Counted from the first letter of the stretch, positions 44,250 through 56,280 are shown. The stretch is 64,000 nt of DNA from Mesorhizobium sp. ORS 3324 (GCA_000824825.2 LM655175.1:125936-189935); one strand, 5' to 3'. Made by a program: numbers and translations. The notes: generated by a model from the sequence alone, not told the origin.

Positions 44250-44261
44250 CATGCAGAAAGA

Positions 44262-45320
44262 TTACATTCCCGAAAAGAGAGGCTTGCCGTCCTTGTCGAC
44301 GATGTCCTTGCCCCACATTTCCTCGACGCTCTTCACGACCTTGTCGGGCATCGGAACGTAGTCGAGCTCGGCGGCCATCTTGTCGCCCTTGGCATAGGAC
44401 CAGGCGAAGAACTTGAGCGCTTCGGCCGTGGCCGTCGCGTCGTCGGGCTTCTTGTAGACGAGGATCCAGGTGGCCGACGTCATCGGCCAGGATTCGGCGC
44501 CAGCCTGGTTGGCGAGGATGACGCCGTAGCCCGGCTGCGAGTTCCAGTCGGCATTGGCCGCGGCGGCCGAGAACGCCTTGGCGGTCGGCGCGACCTTCTT
44601 GCCGTCCTTGTTCACCATGTCGGCATAGGTGAGCTTGTTCTGCTTGGCATAGGCGTATTCGACATAGCCGATCGCGCCGCCGGTCTGCGAGACGTTGTTG
44701 GCGACGCCTTCGTTGCCCTTGGCGCCGATGCCCACCGGCCACTCGAGCGCCTTGTCGACGCCGACCTTCGACTTCCAGTCGGCGCTGACGTCACCCAGAT
44801 AGTAGCTGAAGTTGAACGTGGTGCCTGAGCCGTCCGAACGATGGACGACCGCGATCGCCTGGTCGGGCAGCTTGATCTTGGGGTTGAGCTTCTTGATCGC
44901 CGCGTCGTTCCAGTTGGTGATCTTGCCGATGAAGATGTCGGCCAGCGTCGGACCGTCGAGCACGAGCTCGCCCGGCTTGATGCCTTCCAGGTTGACGACC
45001 GGAACGATGCCGCCCATCACCATCGGGAACTGCGCCAGCCCGGTGGAGTCGAGTTCATCGCCCTTCAGCGGCGCGTCGGAAGCGCCGAAGGTGACGGTCT
45101 TGGCCTTGATCTGCTTGATGCCGCCGCCGGAGCCGATCGACTGGTAGTTGAGACCGGTGCCGGTCTCCTTCTTATAGGCGTCGGCCCACTTTGCGTAGAT
45201 CGGATAGGGGAAGGTTGCGCCCGCACCTGAGATGTCCGCGGCCCAAGCGGCGGACAGGGTGAGCGTGGACGCCGTAGCCATTGCAATCGCAACGGCCGCC
45301 GAGCGGATGAAATGTCTCAT
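44262..45320 (-). CDS. pstS: Phosphate-binding periplasmic protein PstS
   Basis: 352 residues with a signal peptide (ending about ALSAAWA-AD). [34 protein letters not shown] and the ligand segment [15 protein letters not shown] match PstS. ATG 45320 has GGAGCAGG upstream. First gene of the pst operon, behind a Pho box. Confidence 0.97.
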   Translation of the reverse strand: MRHFIRSAAVAIAMATASTLTLSAAWAADISGAGATFPYPIYAKWADAYKKETGTGLNYQSIGSGGGIKQIKAKTVTFGASDAPLKGDELDSTGLAQFPMVMGGIVPVVNLEGIKPGELVLDGPTLADIFIGKITNWNDAAIKKLNPKIKLPDQAIAVVHRSDGSGTTFNFSYYLGDVSADWKSKVGVDKALEWPVGIGAKGNEGVANNVSQTGGAIGYVEYAYAKQNKLTYADMVNKDGKKVAPTAKAFSAAAANADWNSQPGYGVILANQAGAESWPMTSATWILVYKKPDDATATAEALKFFAWSYAKGDKMAAELDYVPMPDKVVKSVEEMWGKDIVDKDGKPLFSGM

Positions 45321-45398
45321 GTGGCCTGCTCCTGTTCGGAATATGGTCTCTCGGCACCGTCATCTGCCGGCGCCCGGTGTGGGCAATAGCGTCCGATT

Positions 45399-45427
45399 AT
45401 TACAGTCTCATGACAGTTTCGTGTCAG
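45399..45427 (-). promoter_or_regulatory. Pho box (three PhoB direct repeats) upstream of pstS
   Basis: On the minus strand three 7-base repeats, CTGACAC, CTGTCAT and CTGTAAT, are spaced by 4 bases each (GAAA, GAGA), giving exact 11-bp periodicity as in PhoB sites. The last repeat ends 79 bp before the pstS ATG. Confidence 0.88.
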
Positions 45428-45539
45428 CCCGGTAACGTCAGGACGAGGATGTCTGGAGGGCGCCGCGGCCGCCCTTTCGGACCAGCCGGAGTTTGCCGCG
45501 GGAATCAGTGACTTGTCTGACTTTTGAACCAACGATTGT

Positions 45540-45567
45540 CCCGGCGGCCGAGATCTCGGCCGCCGGG
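45540..45567. other. Perfect 28-bp palindrome
   Basis: CCCGGCGGCCGAGA followed immediately by its reverse complement, within the 517-bp gap between pstS and the hybrid kinase gene. It has no U-tract on either side. A second, smaller inverted repeat, GTATGGTG/CACCATAC, lies at 45747-45768. No gene is seen in the gap. Confidence 0.6.
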
Positions 45568-45837
45568 AAATAAAATCCGGACGAGAGCGCGTTGCCGAAT
45601 GCCAGAGCGGATCATGGCCTAGCCATCGCCGAAAACAGGTCCGTTGGGGTAGAGTCGACGCTGTTCCTTGCCGGCGGTCGCTGCTCCCGCCCGTAACCGA
45701 AGGGCGGAATCGACGTGGCTATTGTCTCGGCTTGGCCTTCGCTTTGGTATGGTGCGATCACACCATACGCCTGCGTCAGACCCGCTGAGGCGCCATGGAA
45801 GGCGGCCGCCGGCGGGCTGCCGGAGGCGAAGAGGCTC

Positions 45838-49215
<3,378 letters not shown>

Positions 49216-49297
49216 TCCTGCCCCCAGGCCGAACCTCGCAAGTTCGTCGGCGGAATGTGCCCGACAAGCATTAACGATCCGCTAACCCTAACAATTC

Positions 49298-49322
49298 GGA
49301 ACCGGATACACCCGATGCCGTT
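49298..49322 (+). promoter_or_regulatory. EcfG-type promoter upstream of the small lipoprotein gene
   Basis: GGAAC (49298-49302), 16 bases, CGTT (49319-49322). The next clear plus-strand gene starts at 49507, 184 bp away. It lies in the 291-bp gap 49216-49506; a 40-codon frame (from ATG 49363) is between. One or two such matches are expected by chance in the window. Confidence 0.5.
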
Positions 49323-49506
49323 GAACGCGTGTCGTCCAAAGGCGAGCCGCTCGGGAAACCGGCATGCATAGAAACCTAAGCGTGTCGCTCGACTCCGTTT
49401 CGACACGACGCGCTTTGGTCGGACGCTGGTCCGATGCCTGCTGCGGTAATCCGTCCGTTGGCGGACGCGCCGCTGCCGGGCTATAAAATCGGCGGGGGTA
49501 TTGCTG

Positions 49507-49851
49507 ATGTTCGGTCGAATTCTGCCTTTCGTTCTCTGCCCGGCGCTGCTTGCCGCCGGCGGCTGCGCCCGCAGCGACGACGGCACGGTGATCATTCCGC
49601 GCCAGCTCGACGTGCGGCGGGTCTGGGACAGACCTCCCCTGCAGGCGCAAGTGGTCGCGCCGCCGGTGGCCGCCGGCGTCTTCCCGGCGCCGCCCGAGCC
49701 GGCAAGACCGGCGCCGCGCAGATATCGCAAGCCACCGGCAACCCCGCCGGTGGGCATGCAGCCCCCGGACACATCTCCTGGCCCGGAGAAAGCGCTGGCC
49801 TGCCGCAATGTCAGCGAACCCGGCAAACGCTATCGCGTCGTGTGCGACTGA
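49507..49851 (+). CDS. Hypothetical Pro-rich lipoprotein
   Basis: 114 residues from ATG 49507: MFGRILPFVLCPALLAAGGC is a lipoprotein signal (lipobox AAGGC, Cys 20). A Pro/Ala-rich middle follows (APPVAAGVFPAPPEPARPAPR), then a short C-terminal ACRNVSEPGKRYRVVCD with two cysteines. No family known; this pattern of Pro-rich spacer plus Cys tail suggests an envelope lipoprotein. Confidence 0.65.
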   Translation: MFGRILPFVLCPALLAAGGCARSDDGTVIIPRQLDVRRVWDRPPLQAQVVAPPVAAGVFPAPPEPARPAPRRYRKPPATPPVGMQPPDTSPGPEKALACRNVSEPGKRYRVVCD

Positions 49852-50034
49852 TTGCGGGTTTCAATGGGTCGGCGCTTCGCCGGCCCCTTGTTGGCTAAGC
49901 TTTCGAAATCGAAGTGCAGCCAGCGCTCCGCTCCCATCGATCGGCTGTCATCGCGATGTCCCGCGATCACGAACTGCTGATGAAACTTCCGACTGTCATT
50001 TGACGTTATCGGCGCAACGCACGGGAGACTGAGG

Positions 50035-50283
50035 ATGACTGTTCACTTCACCGTCTCTGGCCTGACCAGGAACCTGATCCATTCGCTTGGGCTGGATCAC
50101 GAGCGGGCGCCGAGGCACCTGACGCCTGAGCAAAACCTGCTGCTGGAATGCTATCTCGCCGGACAAATTCCGGAATCGGCCTGGAACGACTATGTCTTCG
50201 AGATGCCGGAACTGGGAAAGCACGCGAATGCCCGGCGCGGGCGCAATGCGGCTCGGCGTAGGGCAATCCCTACAAGAGCATAA
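50035..50283 (+). CDS. Hypothetical protein, 82 residues
   Basis: ATG 50035 follows GGGAGACTGAGG, a good ribosome site. The middle LTPEQNLLLECYLAGQIPESAWNDYVFEMPEL is a plausible compact domain: helix, then the LAGQIPESAWNDY element seen in small rhizobial proteins of unknown function. The basic C-terminal tail (ANARRGRNAARRRA) could bind nucleic acid. Low-information call. Confidence 0.55.
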   Translation: MTVHFTVSGLTRNLIHSLGLDHERAPRHLTPEQNLLLECYLAGQIPESAWNDYVFEMPELGKHANARRGRNAARRRAIPTRA

Positions 50284-50326
50284 CGTTTGGAAACTGCGCA
50301 AAGGCAATTCTGCGCAGTTCGGTGGT

Positions 50327-50716
50327 CTATTGCTTGACTGCCTTGGCGTTGTCTTTTGGCGAATTGAACTGAAGCGTGAAGACTTTTCCCGGAATGCCTT
50401 GCGCAAGCGCCGGCGAAAAGCTGAGCGGCAGGCAGTTGCGCAAGGCGGCGGTCGCCGCATCGACATAGGCCTGACGCGCCTTGTCGTCGCCGCTGACCTT
50501 GATGGCCGTTGCCTTGGGCGGGCCGATCAGCGTGCCGTCGCGCTTGAAGCTGAAGCTCAAGGTGACCGAGGAATTTTCGGAATTGGCGGGCGGAGTCCAG
50601 CAGGCCTGCAGGGCAACGCCGACCTCATTCATGGTGTTGAGCGACGCGGCATTCGCCGAAAGGGGCAGCGTCATCAGCGCGCCGACGATCGCCGGAAATC
50701 TTGCCATGCCTCTCAT
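50327..50716 (-). CDS. Exported TonB-C-terminal-like protein
   Basis: 129 residues with a signal peptide (MRGMARFPAIVGALMTLPLSANA). The mature part, VTLSFSFKRDGTLIGPPKATAIKVSG, then AYVDAATAALRNCLPLSFSP and KVFTLQFNS, resembles the alpha-beta TonB/TolA C-terminal fold without the membrane anchor. GAGGAGAG lies upstream of ATG 50716. Periplasmic; partner unknown. Confidence 0.7.
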   Translation of the reverse strand: MRGMARFPAIVGALMTLPLSANAASLNTMNEVGVALQACWTPPANSENSSVTLSFSFKRDGTLIGPPKATAIKVSGDDKARQAYVDAATAALRNCLPLSFSPALAQGIPGKVFTLQFNSPKDNAKAVKQ

Positions 50717-50979
50717 CGCTGGTCTCTCCTCGCGTTCGCCCGTTCGCCTGACGGCATGGTACGATCAACAAGCAGGAAGACAATAGGATTTCAGCCATGC
50801 TGGCGCCGCGAAATCATGTCGTCGCGATGCCGGCATGACCACCGCCGGAAAAGCAAAAGGCCGGCGCTGAGCCGACCTTTCCTTCGCCTCGCCATCGCGC
50901 CAGTACATCCGTGGTCGCGGCGAGGACTGGAACCAGTAGACAGGGCTTAGGTTAACGAATTCCTAACCCCGCCCGCATC

Positions 50980-51816
50980 CTATGCACCGGCCTGCGCTTT
51001 CATGTGGGCGATGTAGCCGCGCACGTCGCTGGCCGGCTCCGCATAGGCTTTGCCGAGCTTCTTCTCGATCGCGGCCATATAGTCCTTCGCCCAACCGGGC
51101 AGCGCGTAGTCGATGACGGCGAGGAATTCTAGCGTCGCCGCCAGGCGGATGTCGGCGATCGAAGGATTGTTGCCGCCGATGAACGGCTTGCCGTCCCGGA
51201 AGAAACTGTGGAAGACCTCGAGCGGCTCGGCGATCGCGGCCGCGGCCGCCTGCTGCGCCTCTGATTTCTTTTCAGGTTGGGCATCGCTGTGGCCGACCTC
51301 GCCGGCATATTGCGGAAAGCCGAGCGCCGGATAGGTGGCTCTAGCCACATAGGGATAGAGCGTGCCGACAAGGTAGAACATGGCGCTGTCGATCATCGCC
51401 CGCTTGGCCGGCGCCTTCGGATAGAATTTGTCCAGCCCGTGCTTGTTGGCGAGATACTGCATGATGGCGCAGCTTTCCCACAGCACGCCGCGCGGCAGGC
51501 CTTTGTCCTCGATCATCGGCGTCAGATGCGCCGGATTGCGCGCCAGGAATTCCGCCGTGCGCGTCTGGCCCCATGCGTCGGTCTCCGCATGATCGAGCCC
51601 GGCCGCGCGCGTGAACACCCGGACCGTCATGTTGTTGACGCTCGGTCGCAGCATGCTGAGCTTGACCGTGGGTTTCTTGGCTGGCCTCGTCTTGGCTTTG
51701 GGCGCGGCCTTTGCCGTCGCCTTGGGCGCGGTCTTCCCCGAGGGCTTGGCTGCCTTTGCCTTCACCGCCGGCTTGGCCGCGGCCTTCTTCGTTCCTTTCG
51801 TGGCTGCCTTTGCCAT
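50980..51816 (-). CDS. Glutathione S-transferase-like protein with histone H1-like basic N-terminal tail
   Basis: 278 residues. Residues about 1-53 are almost only Lys, Ala, Pro and Thr (MAKAATKGTKKAAAKPAVKA and on), like the H1/AlgP-type tails of DNA-binding proteins. Residues about 54-278 are a GST: thioredoxin-like half with NPAHLTPMIEDKGLPRGVLWESCAIMQYLANKHG (Glu-Ser glutathione site) and helical half with FIGGNNPSIADIRLAATLEFL. GGGAGGACCAAG lies before ATG 51816. It follows the VOC gene by 22 bp on the same strand. The combination is unusual; see findings. Confidence 0.85.
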   Translation of the reverse strand: MAKAATKGTKKAAAKPAVKAKAAKPSGKTAPKATAKAAPKAKTRPAKKPTVKLSMLRPSVNNMTVRVFTRAAGLDHAETDAWGQTRTAEFLARNPAHLTPMIEDKGLPRGVLWESCAIMQYLANKHGLDKFYPKAPAKRAMIDSAMFYLVGTLYPYVARATYPALGFPQYAGEVGHSDAQPEKKSEAQQAAAAAIAEPLEVFHSFFRDGKPFIGGNNPSIADIRLAATLEFLAVIDYALPGWAKDYMAAIEKKLGKAYAEPASDVRGYIAHMKAQAGA

Positions 51817-51838
51817 CTTGGTCCTCCCTCTGACCTGT

Positions 51839-52420
51839 TCAGTACGGATTCTTCGCCGCCCGGTTTTCGGACAATGTCTGGCGCGACCGCTCGACCAGCG
51901 CCTGGATGGCGTCGGCGAGGTGCACCTCGGCGATTGCATAGTCACCGCGCGCGACGCGGATCTTGTGCGCCTCCATCAGCACGTCGGCGTGAGCGAAGCC
52001 GGCCGGCGGCTCGAAGCGGTAGGAGGCAAGCTCGATCAGGAGCCCCAGCGGATCCTCGAAATAGATCGAATCCATGAAGCCGCGATCCTTGACGCCGCTG
52101 TGCTTGATGCCGCGTTCGTCGAGCCGGGCGACCGCCTGCAGGAAGGTCACCCGCGACACCGAGAAGGCGATGTGGTGGACGCAGCCGATATCGGTCGGCG
52201 TCCGCCGCTTGAGCGGGCTGCGGCTCTCGTCGGTGAAGACCGTGATCAGCCGGCCGTCGCCGGGGTCGAAATAGAGGTGGCTTTCGCTCGCCTTGTCGAG
52301 ATTGGGCTGCTCGAAGATGAAGGGCATGCCGAGCACGCCTTCCCAGAAATCGATCGAGGTCCGGCGATCGGCACCGACCAGCGTGATGTGATGGACGCCT
52401 TGCGACTGTAATTTCTGCAT
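51839..52420 (-). CDS. VOC family (glyoxalase/dioxygenase-fold) protein
   Basis: 193 residues: two beta-alpha-beta-beta-beta halves, with metal His in GVHHITLVGADRRT, GCVHHIAFSVSR, and Glu in DPLGLLIELASY. GGGAGGAG lies upstream of ATG 52420. It is the first gene of a pair with the GST; both fit detoxification or glutathione-linked chemistry. The substrate is unknown. Confidence 0.85.
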   Translation of the reverse strand: MQKLQSQGVHHITLVGADRRTSIDFWEGVLGMPFIFEQPNLDKASESHLYFDPGDGRLITVFTDESRSPLKRRTPTDIGCVHHIAFSVSRVTFLQAVARLDERGIKHSGVKDRGFMDSIYFEDPLGLLIELASYRFEPPAGFAHADVLMEAHKIRVARGDYAIAEVHLADAIQALVERSRQTLSENRAAKNPY

Positions 52421-52623
52421 TTGGCTCCTCCCAGCCGCGCTGCCCCTGCCCGCCGGACGAGATGTCCAGGCGCCTTAATTCGGCCCCCGGCAGACCGCCG
52501 CACGGCTTCGCTCCCTGGTTCCGCACAGCCTGCTGGATCGCGGCCGGAACTTTGATTAACGGATGCTAATTCAATCCGAGGCGCGGCGCCAGCAGCGGCG
52601 ATACTTCCCAAAGGCATCGCGAA

Positions 52624-52717
52624 AGAGTGGTTCACCGTTTCACGGAATCGCTCTATCTCTTTGTTTTGACGCAATTCCGGACGGAAAACCGTGTCACACC
52701 TTTCCTGGAATTGCTCC
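52624..52717. repeat. Dispersed intergenic repeat R1, inverted copy
   Basis: Read on the minus strand it gives GGAGCAATTCCAGGAAAG, ACACGGTTTTCCGTCCGGAAT and CAAAACAAAGAGATAGAGCG as in other copies. It lies in the 407-bp gap 52421-52827, upstream of a small gene and its EcfG-type promoter. Confidence 0.8.
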
Positions 52718-52794
52718 AGCGCTTCATCGGCGACCGCAAGGAGAATGCGCAAGGCTCTGTTGCGCACGATGTTCCATGGGCCGGCACGGGCAGC

Positions 52795-52820
52795 GGAACC
52801 CCATGCCCGCCCCCACCGTT
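52795..52820 (+). promoter_or_regulatory. EcfG-type promoter immediately before a small gene
   Basis: GGAAC (52795-52799), 17 bases, CGTT (52817-52820). The ATG of the small coiled-coil gene lies at 52828, near where transcription should begin. Confidence 0.65.
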
Positions 52821-52827
52821 TACGGTC

Positions 52828-53079
52828 ATGGCACTGGCCGACGACATCCAAATGGCGGAACGCCACCTTCTACAAGCCGAGCGGCACATCAAGACCCAGC
52901 GTGCGCGCATCGCCGCACTGAAGCGCCGTCGGTTGCCGCGAGGCAAGGCGTCCAGCTTTCTACAGTTGCTCGAAGATGCCCAATCGATGCACCTCCAGCA
53001 CCTGTCGCGGTTGTTGGAGAGGGCGTCCCATGAAAAAGACCTGAACGAGATTCGGTCCGCTTCCCGGGCTGTCAAATAA
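52828..53079 (+). CDS. Small helical protein, probably stress-induced
   Basis: 83 residues from ATG 52828: MALADDIQMAERHLLQAERH, then IKTQRARIAALKRRRLPRGK, a long amphipathic, probably coiled-coil helix, and a second helix LLEDAQSMHLQHLSRLLERA. Short proteins with this DIxxAERH-xxxxExHIxxQ pattern are frequent in rhizobia; function not known to me. The ATG is only 7 bp after an EcfG-type -10 element, so the mRNA may be leaderless. The frame extends upstream through the R1 repeat, which should be ignored. Confidence 0.7.
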   Translation: MALADDIQMAERHLLQAERHIKTQRARIAALKRRRLPRGKASSFLQLLEDAQSMHLQHLSRLLERASHEKDLNEIRSASRAVK

Positions 53080-53108
53080 CCTGGCGCAAAAATCTGAGAA
53101 AAGCTTGG

Positions 53109-53180
53109 TACGCCCAAGGGGAATCGAACCCCTGTTACCGCCGTGAGAGGGCGGTGTCCTGACCGCTAGACGATGGGCGC
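53109..53180 (-). tRNA. tRNA-Glu (anticodon CTC)
   Basis: 72 nt. Acceptor GCGCCCA/TGGGCGT, the typical Glu D-arm (CGTCTAGCGGTCAGGAC), anticodon stem CCGCC/GGCGG with loop CTCTCAC, and T-arm AGGGGTTCGATTCCCCT. CCA is not encoded. No integrase or direct repeat is seen beside it. Confidence 0.96.
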
Positions 53181-53266
53181 GCTCAAGAACCGGCGATATA
53201 AGATGACGGCCGGGAAAAAGCAACTGGGGTTTCGGGCCGTTCGCAGACTTTGCTGGACGGCCCGGG

Positions 53267-53695
53267 TCAGCCCTGCCGTTTCGGCTCGATCAGGTCCCAC
53301 AGATTGCCGTAGAGATCGGCAAAAACCGCCACCGTGCCATAGGCCTCGTGCCGTGGCGCCTCGCGGAATTCCACGCCCTTGCCAAGCATCGCCTGATGGT
53401 CGCGGGCGAAGTCGTCTGTCTCGAGGAAGAGAAACACCCGGCCGCCGGTCTGGTCGCCGATGCGGCTTGCCTGCCTGTCGCCCGAAGCTTCAGCCAGGAC
53501 CAGCCGCGCGCCCTGCCTGTGTGCCGGCGTGACCGTCACCCAGCGCTTGCCGCCGCCGAGGTCGACATCGTCGGTCAGCACGAAGCCCAGCCGCTCGACA
53601 TACCAGGCAATCGCCTCGTCGTAATTCCTGACGACGAGCGCCACGGTCGCAATGCTGCGCTTGTCGGCAAAACCGCTCAGTTGTTGCGGACTCAT
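53267..53695 (-). CDS. VOC family protein (glyoxalase/bleomycin-resistance fold)
   Basis: 142 residues. SIATVALVVRNYDEAIAWYVERLGFVL, then RVFLFLETDDFARDHQAML and AVFADLYGNLWDLIEP form one VOC module; the first metal His is replaced (VALVV), so it may be non-enzymatic or use another ligand set. Its start overlaps the stop of the upstream membrane-protein gene by 4 bp (ATGA). Confidence 0.85.
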   Translation of the reverse strand: MSPQQLSGFADKRSIATVALVVRNYDEAIAWYVERLGFVLTDDVDLGGGKRWVTVTPAHRQGARLVLAEASGDRQASRIGDQTGGRVFLFLETDDFARDHQAMLGKGVEFREAPRHEAYGTVAVFADLYGNLWDLIEPKRQG

Positions 53696-54075
53696 TTGTT
53701 GCGGATCGCGAACTGGCCGATCATGCGGCGCTCGGCAATGTCGTAGACGAAGATGGCGCGGCTGCCGTCGGCAAGCTCGGTGTCGATCGACAGGCGGTTG
53801 CCGGACAGCGCCTGGCTGACCACCTTGGCGCCGACCGGCAGCACGATATCGCCGGCAAGCGGCGCCTCGGCCGGGGCCTGGACATCGCCGGCGGGCGCCG
53901 ATGCGGCGCCGGGTGCATTGCGGGCTTTGTAGACAAGGGCGCCGATCACCACCATAAGGGCGAGGAACAGAAGGCCGAGATTGACGATCATGAAGCGGAT
54001 GAGCTTCCTGCGTACCTTTTCGGCCGCAGGGTCGAGCGGCTTTTCCTCATCTTCTTCGGCGACAGGCCGGGCCAT
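53692..54075 (-). CDS. Single-pass membrane protein (DUF6476-like)
   Basis: 127 residues: a charged N-terminus, one helix (FMIVNLGLLFLALMVVIGALVYK, about residues 28-50), an Ala/Pro-rich spacer and a C-terminal beta-rich part (GAKVVSQALSGNRLSIDTEL, GSRAIFVYDIAERRMIGQF). This layout is conserved in rhizobia and the gene is usually next to rluD-type genes, as here (26 bp apart, divergent). Function unknown. Confidence 0.75.
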   Translation of the reverse strand: MARPVAEEDEEKPLDPAAEKVRRKLIRFMIVNLGLLFLALMVVIGALVYKARNAPGAASAPAGDVQAPAEAPLAGDIVLPVGAKVVSQALSGNRLSIDTELADGSRAIFVYDIAERRMIGQFAIRNK

Positions 54076-54101
54076 GGCTATACAATCCGCAACGGGTTTC
54101 G

Positions 54102-55157
54102 ATGAGCGCTCATAACGAAGACACCCCGATATTGATAGGGGATGAATTGACGGGCGGCGAAGCGGTCGTGCTGGAAGCCGGCGCGGAATCCGCCGGCCAG
54201 CGCCTCGACCAGTGGCTGGCCGCCAGGCTCGGTCCCGAAATCTCGCGCAGCCGCGTGCAGGCGCTGATCAAACAGGGCGCGGTCTCGATCGCCGGCAGGC
54301 CGGTCGAGGAAGCCAAGCGCAAGATGGCGGCCGGCGAGCGCGTCTCGGTGGTGATGCCCGCGCCCGAGCCGGCCGAACCGCAGGGCGAGGAAATTCCGCT
54401 CGACATCCTCTACGAGGACGACGAGTTGATCGTCGTCAACAAGCCGGCCGGACTGGTCGTCCATCCCGGTGCCGGCAACTGGACCGGCACGTTGGTCAAC
54501 GCGCTGATCCATCACTGCGGCGACAGCCTCTCCGGCATCGGCGGCGTCAGGCGGCCGGGCATCGTGCATCGGCTGGACAAGGAAACCAGCGGCGTCATGG
54601 TGGTGGCCAAGACCGACCGCGCCCACAAGGCGCTGTCGGAAGCCTTTGCCGACCACGGCCTGACCGGCGATCTCGAGCGCGCCTATCTGGCGCTGGTCTG
54701 GGGCATCCCGCAGCGGCCGACCGGTACCGTCGACGCCCCGCTTGGCCGCGCCGCCGATCGCGTCCGGCGCGCCGTCGTTCCCGAAGACCGCGACGACGCC
54801 CGCCACGCCGTCACCCATTTCACAGTGGTCGAACGCTTTGGCGAAGGGCAGAAGGCTTTTGCCAATGCAAGCCTGGTCGAATGCCGGCTGGAGACCGGCC
54901 GCACCCACCAGATCAGGGTCCATATGGCGCATATCGGCCATCCGGTGATCGGCGATCCGGACTATGGCCAGGCCTTCCGCACCAAGGCCAACCGGCTGCC
55001 GGAACCGCTGAAAAGCGCGGTCAATGCATTTTCGAGGCAGGCGCTTCACGCCTGGCTTCTTGAATTCCGGCATCCGACCACCCATCTAACGATGAGGTTC
55101 GAGGCGCCGATGCCGCAGGACATGGAGGAACTCGTCGGCGGCTTCCGCAAGCTCTGA
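54102..55157 (+). CDS. rluD: RluA/RluD family 23S rRNA pseudouridine synthase
   Basis: 351 residues. An N-terminal S4 domain (GQRLDQWLAARLGPEISRSRVQALIKQG) is followed by the catalytic domain with HRLDKETSGVMVVAKT, whose Asp is the catalytic nucleophile, and the closing RTHQIRVHMAHIGHPVIGDPDYG. It makes pseudouridines in 23S rRNA (RluD type by the S4 domain). ATG 54102 follows GGGTTTCG weakly. Confidence 0.92.
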   Translation: MSAHNEDTPILIGDELTGGEAVVLEAGAESAGQRLDQWLAARLGPEISRSRVQALIKQGAVSIAGRPVEEAKRKMAAGERVSVVMPAPEPAEPQGEEIPLDILYEDDELIVVNKPAGLVVHPGAGNWTGTLVNALIHHCGDSLSGIGGVRRPGIVHRLDKETSGVMVVAKTDRAHKALSEAFADHGLTGDLERAYLALVWGIPQRPTGTVDAPLGRAADRVRRAVVPEDRDDARHAVTHFTVVERFGEGQKAFANASLVECRLETGRTHQIRVHMAHIGHPVIGDPDYGQAFRTKANRLPEPLKSAVNAFSRQALHAWLLEFRHPTTHLTMRFEAPMPQDMEELVGGFRKL

Positions 55158-55368
55158 ACCGCCATCAAGACGCTTCAAACCAGCCATCAAAAAACCTGAC
55201 TGGCGTTGTTCACTTAAGCGTGACACACTGTTTTGTGTTGAACAAATGCCTGTCCTTTCTGGTTTTGTTCCTATATACACCAGCTGCCGCGGATGAGCCG
55301 ATTGGCATTCGCGTCACATGCCCGCCGCGTTACGGGGGCATCACTCCAATAGAGAGGGGGCGCTAATC

Positions 55369-56280
55369 ATGGCCCAGTCACTACCCAGTATCGTTTCCGG
55401 TGAAGGCGGTCTCGCCCGTTACCTGGAAGAAATCCGTCGCTTTCCGATGCTTCAGCCGCAGGAAGAGTACATGCTCGCCAAGCGTTATGCCGAGCATCAG
55501 GACACTTCCGCCGCGCACAAGCTCGTCACCAGCCATTTGCGGCTCGTCGCCAAGATCGCCATGGGCTATCGCGGCTACGGCCTGCCGATCGGCGAGGTGA
55601 TTTCGGAAGGCAATGTCGGCCTCATGCAGGCCGTCAAGAAATTCGAACCCGAGCGCGGCTTCCGGCTCGCCACCTATGCCATGTGGTGGATCAAGGCCTC
55701 GATCCAGGAATACATCCTGCGCTCGTGGAGCCTGGTCAAAATGGGCACCACCGCCAACCAGAAGCGCCTGTTCTTCAACCTGCGCAAGGTGAAGGGCAGA
55801 ATCCAGGCGCTCGACGAAGGCGACCTGAAGCCCGACCAGATCGCCGAGATCGCCACCCGCCTCAACGTTTCCGAGGCCGAAGTGGTGTCGATGAACCGCC
55901 GCCTGTCGGGCGACGCTTCGCTCAACGCCCCGATCAGGGCGAGCGAGGGCGAGTCCGGCGAATGGCAGGACTGGCTGGTCGACGACCACGAAAGCCAGGA
56001 AGAGATGCTGATCGAGCAGGACGAGCTGGAAAGCCGGCGCGCCATGCTGTCGGGCGCCCTGTCGGTGCTCAACGACCGCGAGCGGCGCATCTTCGAGGCG
56101 CGGCGCCTCGCCGAAGAGCCGCTGACGCTGGAAGAGCTGTCGGCCGAGTTCGACATCAGCCGCGAGCGCGTGCGCCAGATCGAGGTGCGCGCCTTCGAGA
56201 AGGTGCAGGACGCGGTCAAGGCGGCCGCCAAGCGCCAGAGCCAGGCGCTGCGCACCATCGAAGCGCAGCCGGCGGCTTAA
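55369..56280 (+). CDS. rpoH: RNA polymerase heat-shock sigma factor RpoH (sigma-32)
   Basis: 303 residues. Region 2 (EVISEGNVGLMQAVKKFEPERGFRLATYAMWWIKASIQEYI) and the RpoH box just after (SWSLVKMGTTANQKRLFFNLRK, with the family QRKLFFNL-like motif) identify sigma-32; region 4 reads LTLEELSAEFDISRERVRQIEVRAFEKVQ. ATG 55369 follows GAGAGGGGGCG. Short AT-rich stretches upstream (TTGAACAAATGCC, CCTATATACACC) suggest its own promoters. Gap 55158-55368 holds no gene. Confidence 0.96.
   Translation: MAQSLPSIVSGEGGLARYLEEIRRFPMLQPQEEYMLAKRYAEHQDTSAAHKLVTSHLRLVAKIAMGYRGYGLPIGEVISEGNVGLMQAVKKFEPERGFRLATYAMWWIKASIQEYILRSWSLVKMGTTANQKRLFFNLRKVKGRIQALDEGDLKPDQIAEIATRLNVSEAEVVSMNRRLSGDASLNAPIRASEGESGEWQDWLVDDHESQEEMLIEQDELESRRAMLSGALSVLNDRERRIFEARRLAEEPLTLEELSAEFDISRERVRQIEVRAFEKVQDAVKAAAKRQSQALRTIEAQPAA

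Noticed and set aside
52627..52827. N-terminal extension of the small helical protein through the R1 repeat
   Set aside because: The extension translates the repeat itself and an EcfG-type promoter lies inside it.
53109..53180. tRNA-Glu as an integration site of a genomic island
   Set aside because: No integrase, no direct repeat of the tRNA end, and housekeeping genes continue on both sides.
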